Shown piece by piece: positions 1 to 11,340 of a stretch of DNA of 64,000 bases. Numbering within the stretch: position 1 is the stretch's first letter; each line of letters begins with the position of its first letter. The DNA comes from Heliocidaris erythrogramma (taxonomy: Eukaryota > Echinodermata > Echinoidea > Camarodonta > Echinometridae). The notes beneath the pieces were generated by a model, which was not told the DNA's origin, did no database searches, and saw nothing but the letters and a program-made list of their open reading frames with translations. The translations under genes were made by a program, and so were the position numbers. The stretch covers positions 60,345,606 through 60,409,605 of the forward strand of contig CM046854.1 of the NCBI GenBank assembly GCA_025617745.1, written 5' to 3'.

Positions 1-1210
1 TTGTTAATTCTTGCCATTATTTTAATTTCATTTTATATGCCGATGACACCACTCTTATTGCCTCCAATAGTAATTTTAATGATTTATGTGAAAATGTTTC
101 GTTTAATCTCTCAAAAGTTGCAATATGGTTTCAGTGCAATAAATTATCTTTAAATTTAGAAAAAACCAATTTCATTTTATTTCAAAAGAATAACTCTGAG
201 AAAAATGACATGTGTGTGTTGAAAATTAACAATAAATTAATCAAACGTTGCAATTCTATAACATTTTTAGGGGTAATACTTGATGAACATTTAAACTGGA
301 AGAAACATATTGATAATGTGTCTATAAAAATTTCAAAATATATTGGTATTATGAATCGTTTGAAATATGAATTACCGTTTAACATTTTATATCATTTGTA
401 TAATGCATTTATTTTACCACATTTAATTTATTGTAATTCAATATGGGGCAACACATATGGTAAAAGGATTGAAGGATTATTTAAATTACAGAAAAAAGCA
501 ATCAGAATTATTACTAAATCCAATTATTTAGAACATACACCCCCGTTATTTAAGCATATTAAAACCCTAACAATATATGATCTCAATAAATCCTGTCTCT
601 AATGCAACGATTTTATTCACATACATTGTCCCCATATATAATGAATATGTTTTCTATAAATTCTCAAATACATGCTTATAATACTAGGTCCCAATATAAA
701 ATTCACAGGTGGAAATACAATAATGATAGAAGCAAACAAACTCTTCGTCATACAGGCCCTGTTTTATGGAATTTACTAATCATCATTTAACTTACAACAT
801 AATAATTCATTTAAAAGACAGTATAAGAGTCATCTATTGACTTTCTATTAAATTTTGTGATTTTTGCTGTCGCTTTTGTTTTATTGTATTTTATTTATTG
901 CTTTGCTTTGTTGACAATTTCAATTTTAATTTGATATGACTTTGGTATATGCATTTTACAAGCCATGCCTTGGCTTTTCGCGTACACTAGTTTCCGATCA
1001 ATTACTTTGTTTTTGTTTTTGTACTTGTTTCGTTTTGTTTTTGTACTTGTTTGTTGTTTTTTTACTCCTTTTGACTGTTTAACCTTATTGTTATAATGTG
1101 ATATTGTACACAGCCGCTGATTTTTTACGTGTTTTTTTTTCTATCTTATCAAATGTTACGTTTGTATTTTTATGTTTGAATTGAATTGGAAATAAATCTT
1201 ATCTTATGAT
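1..1210 (+). mobile_element. CR1/Jockey-type LINE, 3' end (reverse transcriptase C-terminus and tail), window-edge truncated
   Basis: Frame 3 is open from the window edge to 602 and encodes the last part of a non-LTR reverse transcriptase. The catalytic box reads YADDTTL at 36-56, followed by the usual thumb motif FLGVILDEHLNWKKHI near 265-324 and the WG box near 444-455. At about 600 the frame shifts. The C-terminal tail (HAYNTRS, GPVLWNLL) continues in another frame to 790, so this copy is dead. A T-rich untranslated region follows and ends in short TCTTA/ATCTTA repeats near 1196-1208, as is usual for 3' ends of CR1/L2/Jockey relatives. The 5' part lies outside the window. Clade assignment is by motif only. 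Confidence 0.85.
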
Positions 1211-1400
1211 AAGGATGAACACTGATAATTATATTGGATGGCTTTATTTCATGGAATACCACAAAATATTCCACTCGTCAGGGCCAATATTGCACTCAAC
1301 TTCGATTCATGCAATATTGGCCCTAACTCGTGGAAAATTCTCTGGTATCCCATTCAGTGCCATCCAATATAACATAAATATCTGTGCCAAGAACGGGCAT
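1204..1400. repeat. foldback MITE (imperfect 170-bp palindrome)
   Basis: The sequence reads the same on both strands over most of its length. ATATTGGATGGC near 1231 pairs with GCCATCCAATAT near 1360-1371, and GGGCCAATATTGCA near 1281 pairs with TGCAATATTGGCCC near 1308-1322. This is the form of a small non-autonomous DNA transposon. No clean target duplication was identified. Its position directly after the LINE tail suggests insertion near that tail. Confidence 0.6.
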
Positions 1401-2747
1401 CATTAATCATTCAAACAACAATTTATATCAAGCTTTCAGCAAATACATGTAGAAGAGAAAATGAGAAAATGACATAGGAAACTAATTTTTTTAATCGCCA
1501 CCCCCCCCCCCCCCCCTCTCTCTCTCTCTCGCTTTCTCTCTTTGTCTCCTTCCCTCTCTTATTAGTTTAAGCTATACTTGGGAATAATAAATCTACAATA
1601 TTAGGATTTCACACTTCCATCACATAATCATACATTATGCTGAACATTTTGTATGAATTTTCACACCCAAAACGAGAAAAATAGAATGTTACAATATACA
1701 TTCAATTATCTTATCAGTGCATCATATCTGGAGTAGGCAATGATATGTTACAGCAACTTGCATGACATATTTTGTCAAATTCAGATAAATGCTATAAACA
1801 TGTATTTCCAGGAAAGACTGTTTTAATGTTCTGTAACAGATGATGATTACACTTGAATGAATGTATCAAAGTGTACTTTTAGAGATCCCTTCTTTTAGAA
1901 ACAAGTTACAAATGAGTGACTTTATCTCCCTTCATTAAATGATTGATTGACTGATTAATAGACTGACATGGTTTAATAGATATACAAATCATTGGAGCTG
2001 AAATCTGAATTGAGATTAAATTTTTACATTAAATAAATACAGAGTAAAAGTAACAATAACAATAACAATAATCAAGATGGTTGATTATTATAAATATATA
2101 TAAACTGCAGTAATCACAAAGTATGTATAAATGAATCTTTCGTTGAAATATTTGGGATAGTAAGTAATTATAACGAGTCTTTAACAAAACTATCGTTTTA
2201 TTTCAAGGGAAAACGGTACTTTACAATTTCCATCGAAATGTGAAAAAATACTTAAAGAAAAATATGTATTTTTTTTTACAAAAAATGAAAGCAGATGTTT
2301 ATAACCCATTCGATTATTCATATTTGCAAATATATGAAAAAATATAACAAGAAGTGGAAATGGATAGATAACACCATGACAAGAAATACTGAAATCAACG
2401 ACAATTACCCCAAACGTATTTATATATTAATTCAGTGATAACAATATCATAGCTAACCCATTCAATGATATATAATACTCTAGGAACGGCAACAACAACA
2501 AAATAAAACTGGTACATGATAATTTAACTGTGAATTCATTACGAAAGAGTTACAAAAAATATTATAAGATCTATAAAATAAGAGTATCTTTAAATCTCGA
2601 GTAATTTTTCAAGTTTAAAAATGTCAACTGTTTACAACACAAAGTAATCATTCAAGAGCAAAAGTGAAAGCACCTAATATGGAAAGCAGATAAAAAGTGA
2701 ATACCTATAATCAAGAAGTTTAACATCATGAGAACTTACAAGATATC
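1401..2747. other. non-coding AT-rich DNA, no gene seen
   Basis: There is a poly-C tract (about 1501-1516) running into a CT microsatellite (1516-1560) and a short AAC/AAT repeat near 2050-2070. I see no open frame with recognisable protein features and no structured RNA. Confidence 0.5.
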
Positions 2748-2900
2748 TGTGGTATCTGAACGTTTGGTTGTAGTGGCATTACGTCGGTTGGAATAAAAGA
2801 TGGCGATGGCCATGTAACGTTAGAAAGGACTCGACTGGAATTGTCATTGGAATGTCTCTATAATTAAGCAAATTTCAGTAATGAACACTCGGTTATCACA
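2748..2900 (+). repeat. 5' LTR of the Gypsy element
   Basis: It starts TG and ends CA and is near-identical to 7754-7915. It lacks 9 bp present in the 3' copy (after GTGGCAT). It is very short for a Gypsy LTR. Confidence 0.92.
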
Positions 2901-2985
2901 GTGGCGACGAGGATAAAGTAGCAGAGCTCGGCGTCATCGCCATCGGTGCCTTTTGTAGTCAAGAACTGTGTCTTTCTCGGCGAGA

Positions 2986-4010
2986 ATGGCGACCATTGGG
3001 AGTATTGCCCAGTATGATGGTAGTGGTGAGTCGTGGATGGATTATGTGGAGCGAATGGAACATTTTTTGATGCTAATGATATACAAGCTGGCAAGAAGAA
3101 GTCCATATTGTTGTCCTCGGTCGGGCCGAAGACTTACAACTTAATGAAAACATTGCTGGCTCCTGCTAAGCCAGGGGACAAGACTTTCGATGAACTGGTT
3201 AAGCTTGTAAAAGAGCATGAGTGTCCCCAACCCAGTATCATAGTGCAGAGGTTTAAGTTCAACAGTCGGGTTCAACGTGAAGGGGAGAGTGTGGCAGATT
3301 TTGTAGCTGATTTGAGACGTATTGCAGAACACTGTAGTTATGGGACTACGTTGGAAGAGATGCTACGAGACAGGATTGTGTGCGGTACGAATGATGTGCG
3401 CACTCAACGAAGGTTGTTGAGTCAGAAGGAGCTTAAGTTTGCTGAGGCTCTGGAGATGGCGCAAGCGATGGAATCTGCTACTAAGAATGCTCAAGATCTT
3501 TCTGGGATGGTCAGTTCCAAGAGCGTGCACAAGTTGACCTCTCCCAGTAAGGGCAATCCACTGAAGGGGCGCTGTTTTCGATGTGGTTGTCCTGATCACA
3601 TAGCCCGCGATTGTAAACACATCAACACAACATGCCACAATTGTGGTATTAAGGGACATTTGGTAGCTGTTTGTAGAAAACCAAAGCAGAATAACAAGAA
3701 AGCATCACAAGCTGAGAAGAAGTCTACGAAGCCTAAAAGTAGTGGTAAGGTGAAAGGGAAAGGGAAAGGACACCCTACGCATGCCCTTGATGCTGGTAGT
3801 GAGACAGACGAAGGTGAAGAGACGTATACACTGTACACTATCAGAGATAAATTTACTGAACCTTACTTCACTACAGTTGATATTGATGGAGAGTCCATTG
3901 AGATGGAAATCGATACTGGTGCAGCGATATATGTGATGAACGAGTCGGAGTTTAGAAGCCATTTTCCAAACAAGAAACTACAAGCTTCGAGAGCTTATCT
4001 GAGAACATAA
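2986..4010 (+). pseudogene. Gypsy gag plus start of protease, frameshifted
   Basis: The likely gag start is ATG at 2986, because the frame from there (MATIGSIAQYDGSGESWMDY) has the usual Gypsy gag opening. The T-run at 3063-3068 shifts the frame, and the rest of gag continues from about 3066 in another frame. Two CCHC zinc knuckles follow (CFRCGCPDHIARDC and CHNCGIKGHLVAVC, about 3572-3672), then a basic linker. Next comes the aspartic protease active site (IDTGA, about 3910-3924). A stop at 4008-4010 interrupts protease. The 4-bp repeat TAAT just after ACA looks like the inserted bases. In life the product would bind RNA and form the particle shell. Frameshift positions are inferred from protein continuity. 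Confidence 0.88.
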
Positions 4011-4437
4011 TTATACAGAGCATAAGGTCAAGATCATGGGACTGTGTGATGTACAAGTCTCCAGTTCGAGAGGAACTGCTAAGTTACCACTGATGGTAGT
4101 ATCTGGAAAAGGAGCTGCCTTGCTTGGACGCAACTGGCTTCCATACTTGAAACTGGATTGGGGCCAGGTCAAGCGTGTGAGGGGTCCTGTGCTAGAGGAT
4201 GTGACACATAAGTACTCGTCAGTCTTCAAGGAGGAGTTGGGCAAGGTGAAAGGACAGAAAGCTAAAATCCACTTGAAGGAAAACGCCACTCCTCATTTCT
4301 TCAAACCACGCCCAGTGCCTTTTGCTATCAAGGAGAAAGTTGAACAAGAGCTAAGACGTCTTCAAGATGAAGGGATAATTTCTCCTGTTGAGTTCTCTGA
4401 ATGGGCAGCCCCCATAGGGTCTATTTCAGTACAATAG
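4011..4437 (+). pseudogene. Gypsy protease end and reverse transcriptase N-terminus
   Basis: This continues the polyprotein in the next frame. It contains the C-terminal protease strand (GAALLGRNWLPYL) and the RT entry region (FFKPRPVPFAIKEKVEQEL, then GIISPVEFSEWAAPI). The frame then jumps from the fingers straight to LFQYNRLPFG, giving a stop at 4435-4437. Roughly 70-80 codons normally present here are missing, including the motif that carries the first catalytic aspartate of RT. This is a deletion rather than a point change, so this copy cannot encode an active polymerase. Confidence 0.85.
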
Positions 4438-6688
4438 ACTGCCCTTTGGAGTGTCGTCCGCACCAGGTATTTTCCAGAGGACCATGGATAGTTTGATCCA
4501 GGGTTTACCAGGAGTTGTGGGGTACCTGGATGATGTGCTGGTGACAGGAAAGAATGACGAGGAGCATAGAGAGAACCTAGAGAGAGTACTCCGGCGATTT
4601 GAAAAGGCAGGGGTTCGTCTGAGAAGAGAGAAGTGTGTGTTTGCAGCCCCTGAGGTTATCTACTTGGGCTATAAGATAGATGCCTGTGGTTTGCACCCAG
4701 TAGAGGACAAGGTTCAAGCAGTGTTGGAAGCCCCAAGTCCAACCAATGTAACAGAATTGAAGGCATACTTGGGTCTCCTGAACTATTATGGGCGCTTTCT
4801 ACCCTCTCTGAGCACTGTGTTGGCACCTTTACATCAGCTCCTTGCTCGTCATGTTAAGTGGCAATGGACTGAACAGCAAGAGACTGCCTTCAAGAAGTCA
4901 AAACGACTGCTGTTGACCTCACAAGTTCTGGTGCATTTTGATCCAGCGAAGCCACTAGTTCTGTCGTGCGATGCTTCACGATATGGTGTTGGAGTAGTGT
5001 TGTCGCACCAGATGAGTGATGGTCAAGAGAGGCCCATCGGATTTGCTTCCAGGACTCTGTCAAAGGCTGAACAGAATTATTCTCAGTTAGATAAGGAGGG
5101 CCTCGCCATCGTGTACGGCGTTAAAAAGTTCCATAAGTACATATATGGTAGACATGTCACTATACTGACTGATCATAAGCCCTTGCAAGGAATCTTTGGA
5201 GAGACAAAGGGCATTCCACAGATGGCATCTGCAAGAATTCAGAGATGGGCATTAACGTTATCGGCCTATGACTATACTCTGAAGTACAAGGCAGGGTCTA
5301 CTCATCAGAATGCAGATGCACTGAGTCGTCTACCACTGAATAAGTCACCTGACAAGACGCCACTTCCTGGAGATGTAGTGCTTCTCTTGGAGTACATTGA
5401 CTCATCCCCCATCACCAATAGTGATATTGTGAATTGGACAAAGCATGATCCAGTGTTGTCTAAAGTCTACCATTTGGTGCAGGAAGGTTGGGGAGATGAA
5501 TGTGATGAGGAAGCACTAAGGCCATACTTCAGAAGGAGAAGTGAACTGAGCACACAGGATGGATTACTTTTGTGGGGTTCTAGAATCATCATACCCCCCA
5601 AAGGTAGACGTGCTATCCTGGGACAGTTGCATGAAGGCCATCCAGGTATAACCCGAATTAAGCAGATAGCCAGAAGCTTCATCTGGTGGCCTAATGTAGA
5701 CAGTGATCTGGAGCAGACAGTGAGAAGTTGTCAGCAGTGCCAGGAGAATCTCAAAGCTCCACCACCAGCACCAATGAATCCATGGCCTTGGCCAGAGAAG
5801 CCGTGGAGCCGAATCCATGTTGACTTTGCCGGACCTGTTTTGGGTAAGATGCTGATGATCGTTATCGACGCTCATTCGAAGTGGATTGAAGCTATACCCA
5901 TGAATGGCTCCACTTCGCAAGCAACCATCTCGGGACTACGTACATTGTTTGCTACCCATGGTTTACCCGAGATGCTAGTTACTGACAACGGCAGTAACTT
6001 CACCAGTTCCGAATTCAAGGACTTTGTGAGCAGAAATAGCATCAAACATGTGAGGACAGCTCCTTACCATCCGTCGTCAAATGGTTTGGTGGATAGAGCA
6101 GTACAGGTAGTGAAAGGAGGATTGAGAAAGATGAAGGAAGGAACAATTGAAACAAAGCTGGCAAGGTTCCTATTCCATTATAGGAACACTCCTCACACTA
6201 CGACAGGACGCACACCTTCACAGTTGCTCATGGGTCGTGAGGTCAGAGGACACCTAGCTTTGATGAGACCATCACTTGAATCATTTGTCCGATTCAAGCA
6301 GGCCAAGCAGAAAGAGCAACATGATCTCCATGCTCATGATCGTCACTTAAAGGAAGGAGATCCAGTGCTAGTTCGTGATCTAGGCCATGGTCCACGAACA
6401 AGATGGCTTAGTGGTGTAATCATCGAGCAGAGAGGACCGGTGTCTTTCGTTGTTCGGCTAATGGATGGGCGAATTTTCAGACGACACCAGGATCATCTTC
6501 GACATCGCACCTTCTCAGCTGATGAACCTGTGAACGAAGACGATTGCCAACCTGAGGTGGCATCTGTCCCATCATCCGAAACAACCCAGGGGCCAGAGGC
6601 AGAGCAAACTCCTGACAGTAGCATACCACCACCCGAGCTACGCCGATCTACAAGAGTTAGGAAACCTCCTGATAGGTTAAACTTGTAA
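4438..6688 (+). pseudogene. Gypsy RT C-terminal part, RNase H and integrase
   Basis: One long open frame. It holds the second RT catalytic box (YLDDVLVTG, about 4523-4549), RNase H (LSCDASRYGVG, then TLSKAEQNYSQLDKEG and TDHKPL), and the integrase HHCC zinc finger (HEGHPGITR to CQQCQ). The integrase core has DFAGP with the first Asp and VTDNGSNF with the second. At the third catalytic position the usual Glu appears to be Asp (SNGLVDRAVQ). The tail ends RRSTRVRKPPDRLNL. The open frame of about 750 codons shows that decay is recent. Without the lost RT segment and continuous gag it is not functional. Confidence 0.9.
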
Positions 6689-7753
6689 TTCATCATTATC
6701 ATGAGGGGCAGAATAATCCCTGATGACTGATAATGATATAGGCCAGGGTAGTCTACCCCTGAGTCTAGATAGGTATTTTTTTTTTTTTTTTTGTTTGTTA
6801 TTAGGTTTAGTATAGCTAGTGTTTTGTTTTGCAAGACGAAGAAGCAGTCTTCATGGACCTGAACTTTTGTTAGTTTTGCAAGATGGGAAGATCTCCACGG
6901 ATTATTGGACTTCCACCACCAATGGACTTTGCTGCAGTTCTGAACTTATGATCTGCAGTTCTTCTGTGTTTTTTTTTTTTTTTTGGGGGGGGGAGGCTGC
7001 ATTTTTCTTTTTGTTATTTTCAAGTGCATGCCTCATGTATGTATGTTCCATACACATCTTTTTGCTACTCATGATTTCTTACAACTGCATACCTCCTGGT
7101 CATAATTTTACGCAGTACATGTATTTCAATGTTTTGATACTGATGCCTTGCGTTTGGTTTTTTGCGCGGGCAAAACATGGCAATATGCGAACATTGCTTA
7201 TTTTTTGGTTTTCGTTTTTTTTCTGGTAAAATAGTGGTTTGCAGTTTGAATTTTGGATTTCAAGCGAGGGAGGGGAGAAAAGGGTTAGTGTATCTCCTGA
7301 TATATGAGGTATGTGCCATAAGGTAAACAGTATACTTGTATATGCAGTTTGCATGTTTTATATGCTTTGGAAGGTAAACAGTATATATATATATGCAGTT
7401 TGTATGTTTATATGTTTTTATTTTTGTGGTGATTAAGTAGTATGGTTTCAGTATTTTGTCAGTTTAACAAGACAAAATCTTGCACAAGGCTAACTGGAAA
7501 AAGATCAATATACATGTAGTATTTTATGGTATACAGCAGAGGATATGTGAAGTCAAAAGTATAGGATTTATTTAGTGTAAAAAAATGATTTGCTTGATTT
7601 CTGTAAGATGGTTATATTACTCGAAGGGTGCCAACCTGTTGATTAGTATACTCTTGAAGACTTGAAACATCATTTTTTTTTGTAAATTGTTTTTGGCTGT
7701 CAGGATTAAGGAAAACAGAAACATGCTTGTTTCTAAAGTGAGGGGGAAGGAAA

Positions 7754-7915
7754 TGTGGTATCTGAACGTTTGGTTGTAGTGGCATAGCGCCAGCTACGTC
7801 GGTTGGAATAAAATATAGCGATGGCCATGTAACGTTAGAAAGGACTCGACTGGAATTGTCATTGGAATGTCTCTATAATTAAGCTAATTTCAGTAATGAA
7901 CACTCGGTTATCACA
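7754..7915 (+). repeat. 3' LTR of the Gypsy element
   Basis: It is preceded by a polypurine tract and followed by the 5-bp target duplication ATATC. It matches the 5' LTR apart from the 9-bp indel and a few substitutions. Confidence 0.92.
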
Positions 7916-7920
7916 ATATC

Positions 7921-8340
7921 AAAAGCGGCTATATAGTTTTAAAAAATTATATGTTAAGCCTCGGTCACAAATACCACTAAGAACTGCTCCGAACGCCGTA
8001 CGAACGATTTTTAGACCATTTTGTAAGATCTCCTCAAGAAGGCCGTAAGAAACCAGCGTTCGTAGACCGTTCGTAAGTTTGCAGCCTGGGCGATGGTCTT
8101 GTCCAAGATTTTTTTTAAACGCCGTACGAAACCCCCTCTTCTTATGAATGGAGATCCGTACGGCGCTCTTACGAACGATCCTTGGCGTTTGTAAGGCGTT
8201 CGTAAGTTGCTCGTAAAGCGAATTAAACGGCGTTCGTACGAACTTCTTGAGAAGGCCGTAAGAAGCTATGCCCAATCCACGAATGCTTACGAACTCCAGA
8301 ATGCTTACGAACCTTTGAGGCCCCCCCCCCCCCATGCCCA
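7921..8340. repeat. non-autonomous repeat with internal CGTTCGTA-rich subrepeats
   Basis: The stretch is dense in variants of CGTTCGTAAG and CCGTACGAACG on both strands and starts GCCTCGGTCACAAATACC. The opening recalls the GGCCCGGTCACACCGCC terminus of the MITE at 62842, which suggests a related family. A poly-C run ends it near 8321-8333. No protein is encoded. Confidence 0.5.
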
Positions 8341-8419
8341 AACTCAGATTAATGAAATTAATTTTTAATTTAGAAATTATGGCACTATAATTTTTATGAA
8401 AATGAATTTTGATGCACAA

Positions 8420-9330
8420 ATTTGATGAATTATTGTATAAGCGAGGGAGCAACGCGACCGAGAGGCAGATACATTTTCCTTTTCACCCCTCAAAACATTC
8501 CTATTTGGTGGCGCAAAATGAATGAAAACCCTGAAGAAATGTATTGGAGGAATTGAGCAAGGAAATTGCGAGACAAATTTATGATTTCTTTCGAATGTTC
8601 TATACTTTGAAACTGCTATTAATATGCACTTTTATCCCATCTGGGGGCGCAAAATTTAACAAGCTTCTGCCTTATGGGGGGAGGGGGGCAAAGCAACTAG
8701 AGGTGATTGATGGTTAACACTTTAAAAACGCCATTGGGGCTCGAAATAGCTAGATGCTGAACATAATTATGCGAGGGAGCAAAGGGACCGAGCTTTAGAA
8801 AATTTTCGCATTTCAAACCCTTTAAAAAACCATTTCCTACGCCTTTTGTCCTTGACTGGCAGGCAAATAACCCCCAAAGACCATCATTTTTGGGGGTATT
8901 TCTCCCCCTTTCTTTGTCTTTTGGCGTTTTTGCGCCCCCTTCAAGTGCCACCCGGGGTACGTGCCCCCTCTCCCCCCCCCCCCTCCCCCCCCCCCCCCCC
9001 TCCCCCCCCCCCCCCCCCCCCCCGTAGATACTCCACTGCTTCTTACTTTTTTATGAGCCTAACCTAGGCAGGCCATCAAAGTTTTCGCATTTCAAACCCT
9101 ATAAAACACCATTTCCTACGCATTTTGTCCTTGACTGGCGGGCAAATAACCCTCAAAGACCATCATTGTTTTTTCCCCCCGTTTTCTTTCTCTTTTGGAT
9201 TTTTTTTTTGCGCCCCCTTCAAGTGCCACCCGGGGCACGTGCCTCCTCTGCCCCCCGTAGATACGTCACTGATTCTTACTGTTTTATGAGCCTAACCTAG
9301 GCAGGCTATCAAAGCCATAGAGGGCACTCT
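8420..9330. repeat. dispersed repeat, partly duplicated in tandem, with long poly-C/CT tracts
   Basis: The block beginning near 8805 (TTTCGCATTTCAAACCC ... CCTTGACTGGC) is repeated about 275 bp later near 9083. The same family recurs at 43320-43780 and in fragments at 38915 and 39600 (TATTGTATAACCGAGGGGGC). A C-rich run at 8969-9023 interrupts it. Any proline-rich translation across this run is an artefact. Confidence 0.6.
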
Positions 9331-9340
9331 TTGTAATTGG

Positions 9341-9519
9341 CATATAGTGTTCCTGTATTAAAGAGTTGCGACATGGACGTCTCACTTTTCTGAAAACAAA
9401 ATGGCGTTCGAACACCCAGGTGCTCATCGGAATTGAATAGAAATGTTACGTAATAATGGAAACAAAATGGCGTACAAATCCCCAGTTGTCGCAACTCTTT
9501 AATACAGGGACGCTATGGG
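9341..9519. mobile_element. short MITE with about 30-bp terminal inverted repeats
   Basis: The left end, CATATAGTGTTCCTGTATTA followed by AAGAGTTGCGAC, pairs with the right end, GTCGCAACTCTTTAATACAG followed by GGACGCTATG. The roughly 100-bp interior has no coding potential. The target duplication is not clear. Confidence 0.7.
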
Positions 9520-10269
9520 CATACACATTGCACAGGCATTTTTGTACACAAGGCCTACCCAAGCAGATATGAATGTTCACTGTGTGGAAATAGCAAGGTG
9601 ATGAAAATTTGAAAATTTTCAACAAGAAATGGAGTTGTCACAATTTTTTTTAATCTTCAGTAATTTAAATGATAGATCCAGCTTCTATAAATAGCTAATA
9701 CAGCTTGTTTGTTCCATAAATTTATTTATTGAATTTAGCACATAGATTTGCATAATTTTTGGGTGCATTTTTTTCCTTAAAAAATCATTTATGGGATGAT
9801 TTCTCTATGATACTACCAGATACCATTAACCTGACTATGTTTTCTGAAAAATGCAGGACTTAATTGACGTGTATCATTTTAACTTAGAGCTACCGGACTC
9901 TACCCTGGGTTTAGAGATACAGTTGAAATAACCCATCCCTTTTAAAATTTTGTCCCTTTTTTGGCCCTGCCCTCAAATTAGTGCGTATGGGGACAGTTTT
10001 CTGCGTAAAACAATCGTGTGGCATGTGGCATGTATAATGTTCGAATGGAGTAAAATTTGAATAATTAACACCAAAATGCCCCGTACAGCCTTGATCATGT
10101 CCGAGCTTGCATGCTAGCTGATCAGGCTTGGCAGAATAAAAATCAATGTAAATAGGCCACATTCAGCACACATTTTTGGTCTGTATCCTGTTTTCTTATG
10201 AAGTAATATTATTCAGGCCATTTTCATGATGGATATGTCTGAGGTGGAGTATAATGTACAAGATAATAA

Positions 10270-10290
10270 TAACAATAATAATAATAATAA
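10270..10290. repeat. AAT microsatellite
   Basis: A run of TAA/AAT units sits just upstream of the Penelope fragment. Confidence 0.7.
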
Positions 10291-10376
10291 TAATACGGAA
10301 GCCTTCTACAGCGCCGGTATCCGCCAACTCAGGCGCTACATAGCGCCTGCTCCAAAATTTAAAAAAAAATAATAAT

Positions 10377-11340
10377 TTCTTGGTACTACAAAATTTCAAT
10401 TTATCACTTCCGTCTACCGCAAGCCCACATTCACCGGGCAATACACGAGATGGGACTCGTACAGTGCAACTTCATACAAGATTGGGCTCATTAGAAACTT
10501 AGTGTGCCGCGCCCTTAGGATTTGCTTTGAGTGCAAATTAGCTCCCGAAATCGCGAAAATCAAAACTATTCTCCTTGACAATGGTTACCCTGAGCATGTT
10601 ATATCTCGCACCATAACACGGACGCTGGAGGCACAATCCAAATCTGACACCAGATTTGGACCTGCCAAATGCCCCGTGTATCTCAAACTACCCTGGAGGG
10701 GTAAGGTATCTGACAAATACGCCAGTCAGATCAAACACGCAGTGTCACGTTGCTATTACGCGGTTTCGACACGCATTGTGTTTTCTACACACAGGATGCT
10801 ACCGTTAACTAGCAAGGATGTACTTCCCACCCCCCACTTGAGTAATGTTATTTACCAATTTCAGTGCCGGTGCGATGCCAGGTACGTGGGCCGTACTTCT
10901 CAGCGGTTGGCTGATCGCATTAAACAACACGTCCCCTCGACTATTCGGAACCGTACAACCAATCAGCGCACGCAGCCCGTCCGTGCCTGCAAATCTGAAA
11001 TGCACGCTAACAGACCAAAGATAGCCAAATGCGATTCAGCGATTGGTCTCCACTTGCTGAACAATCCAGCTTGCGCACAAAGCTATGCCGATGATCAATT
11101 CTCAATTTTGTCCCGGGCCAGAAGCTCTCTGGAAGCCGCCTACATTCAATCGCACGAACCCCTTCTGTGCAGACAATTGTTCTGAAATTACGGCGTCTGG
11201 GTTGCCTCCGTGTTCATCGAGTATAATGTAGTTGATTTCAAGTAATTTGTTATATACCTGCGTGATAACCTGATGAGTGCAGGTCGAAAAACTTCGTTAT
11301 CATTTCTCTTTTTCGTACCATATTGATATAATACATAATT
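10377..11340 (+). mobile_element. Penelope-like element, 3' part (RT end plus GIY-YIG endonuclease)
   Basis: The frame that includes VYRKPTFTGQYTRWDSY (about 10411-10461) runs to a stop near 11185. The first motif is typical of the end of Penelope reverse transcriptase. It is followed by a GIY-YIG-type nuclease (VIYQFQCRCDARYVGRTSQR, then LADRIKQH, about 10846-10935) and an HLLNNPACAQ region. The element is truncated at 5'. Compared with the copy at 45.5 kb it lacks two short stretches near the C-terminus (after LSRARS, and before the final LF). The untranslated tail ends near CTTCGTTATCATTTCTC. Not an active copy. Confidence 0.85.

Larger units (their letters stand above)
2748..7915 (+). mobile_element. 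Gypsy-type LTR retrotransposon, complete ends, inactivated coding region
   Basis: Two direct repeats of 153 bp (2748-2900) and 162 bp (7754-7915) begin TGTGGTATCTGAACG and end CGGTTATCACA. The whole is flanked by the same 5 bp, ATATC, at 2743-2747 and 7916-7920, which marks a genuine integration. A primer-binding-like stretch (TGGCGACGAGG) follows the 5' LTR. A purine-rich tract (AGGGGGAAGGAAA) precedes the 3' LTR. Inside are gag, protease, reverse transcriptase, RNase H and integrase in the Ty3/Gypsy order. The product resembles proteins usually labelled K02A2.6-like. Two frameshifts and an internal RT deletion make it defective. The LTRs differ mainly by a 9-bp indel, so insertion is fairly recent. 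Confidence 0.93.

Noticed and set aside
8846..9067. Proline-rich open frame
   Set aside because: It is created by the C-rich run at 8969-9023 within a dispersed repeat.
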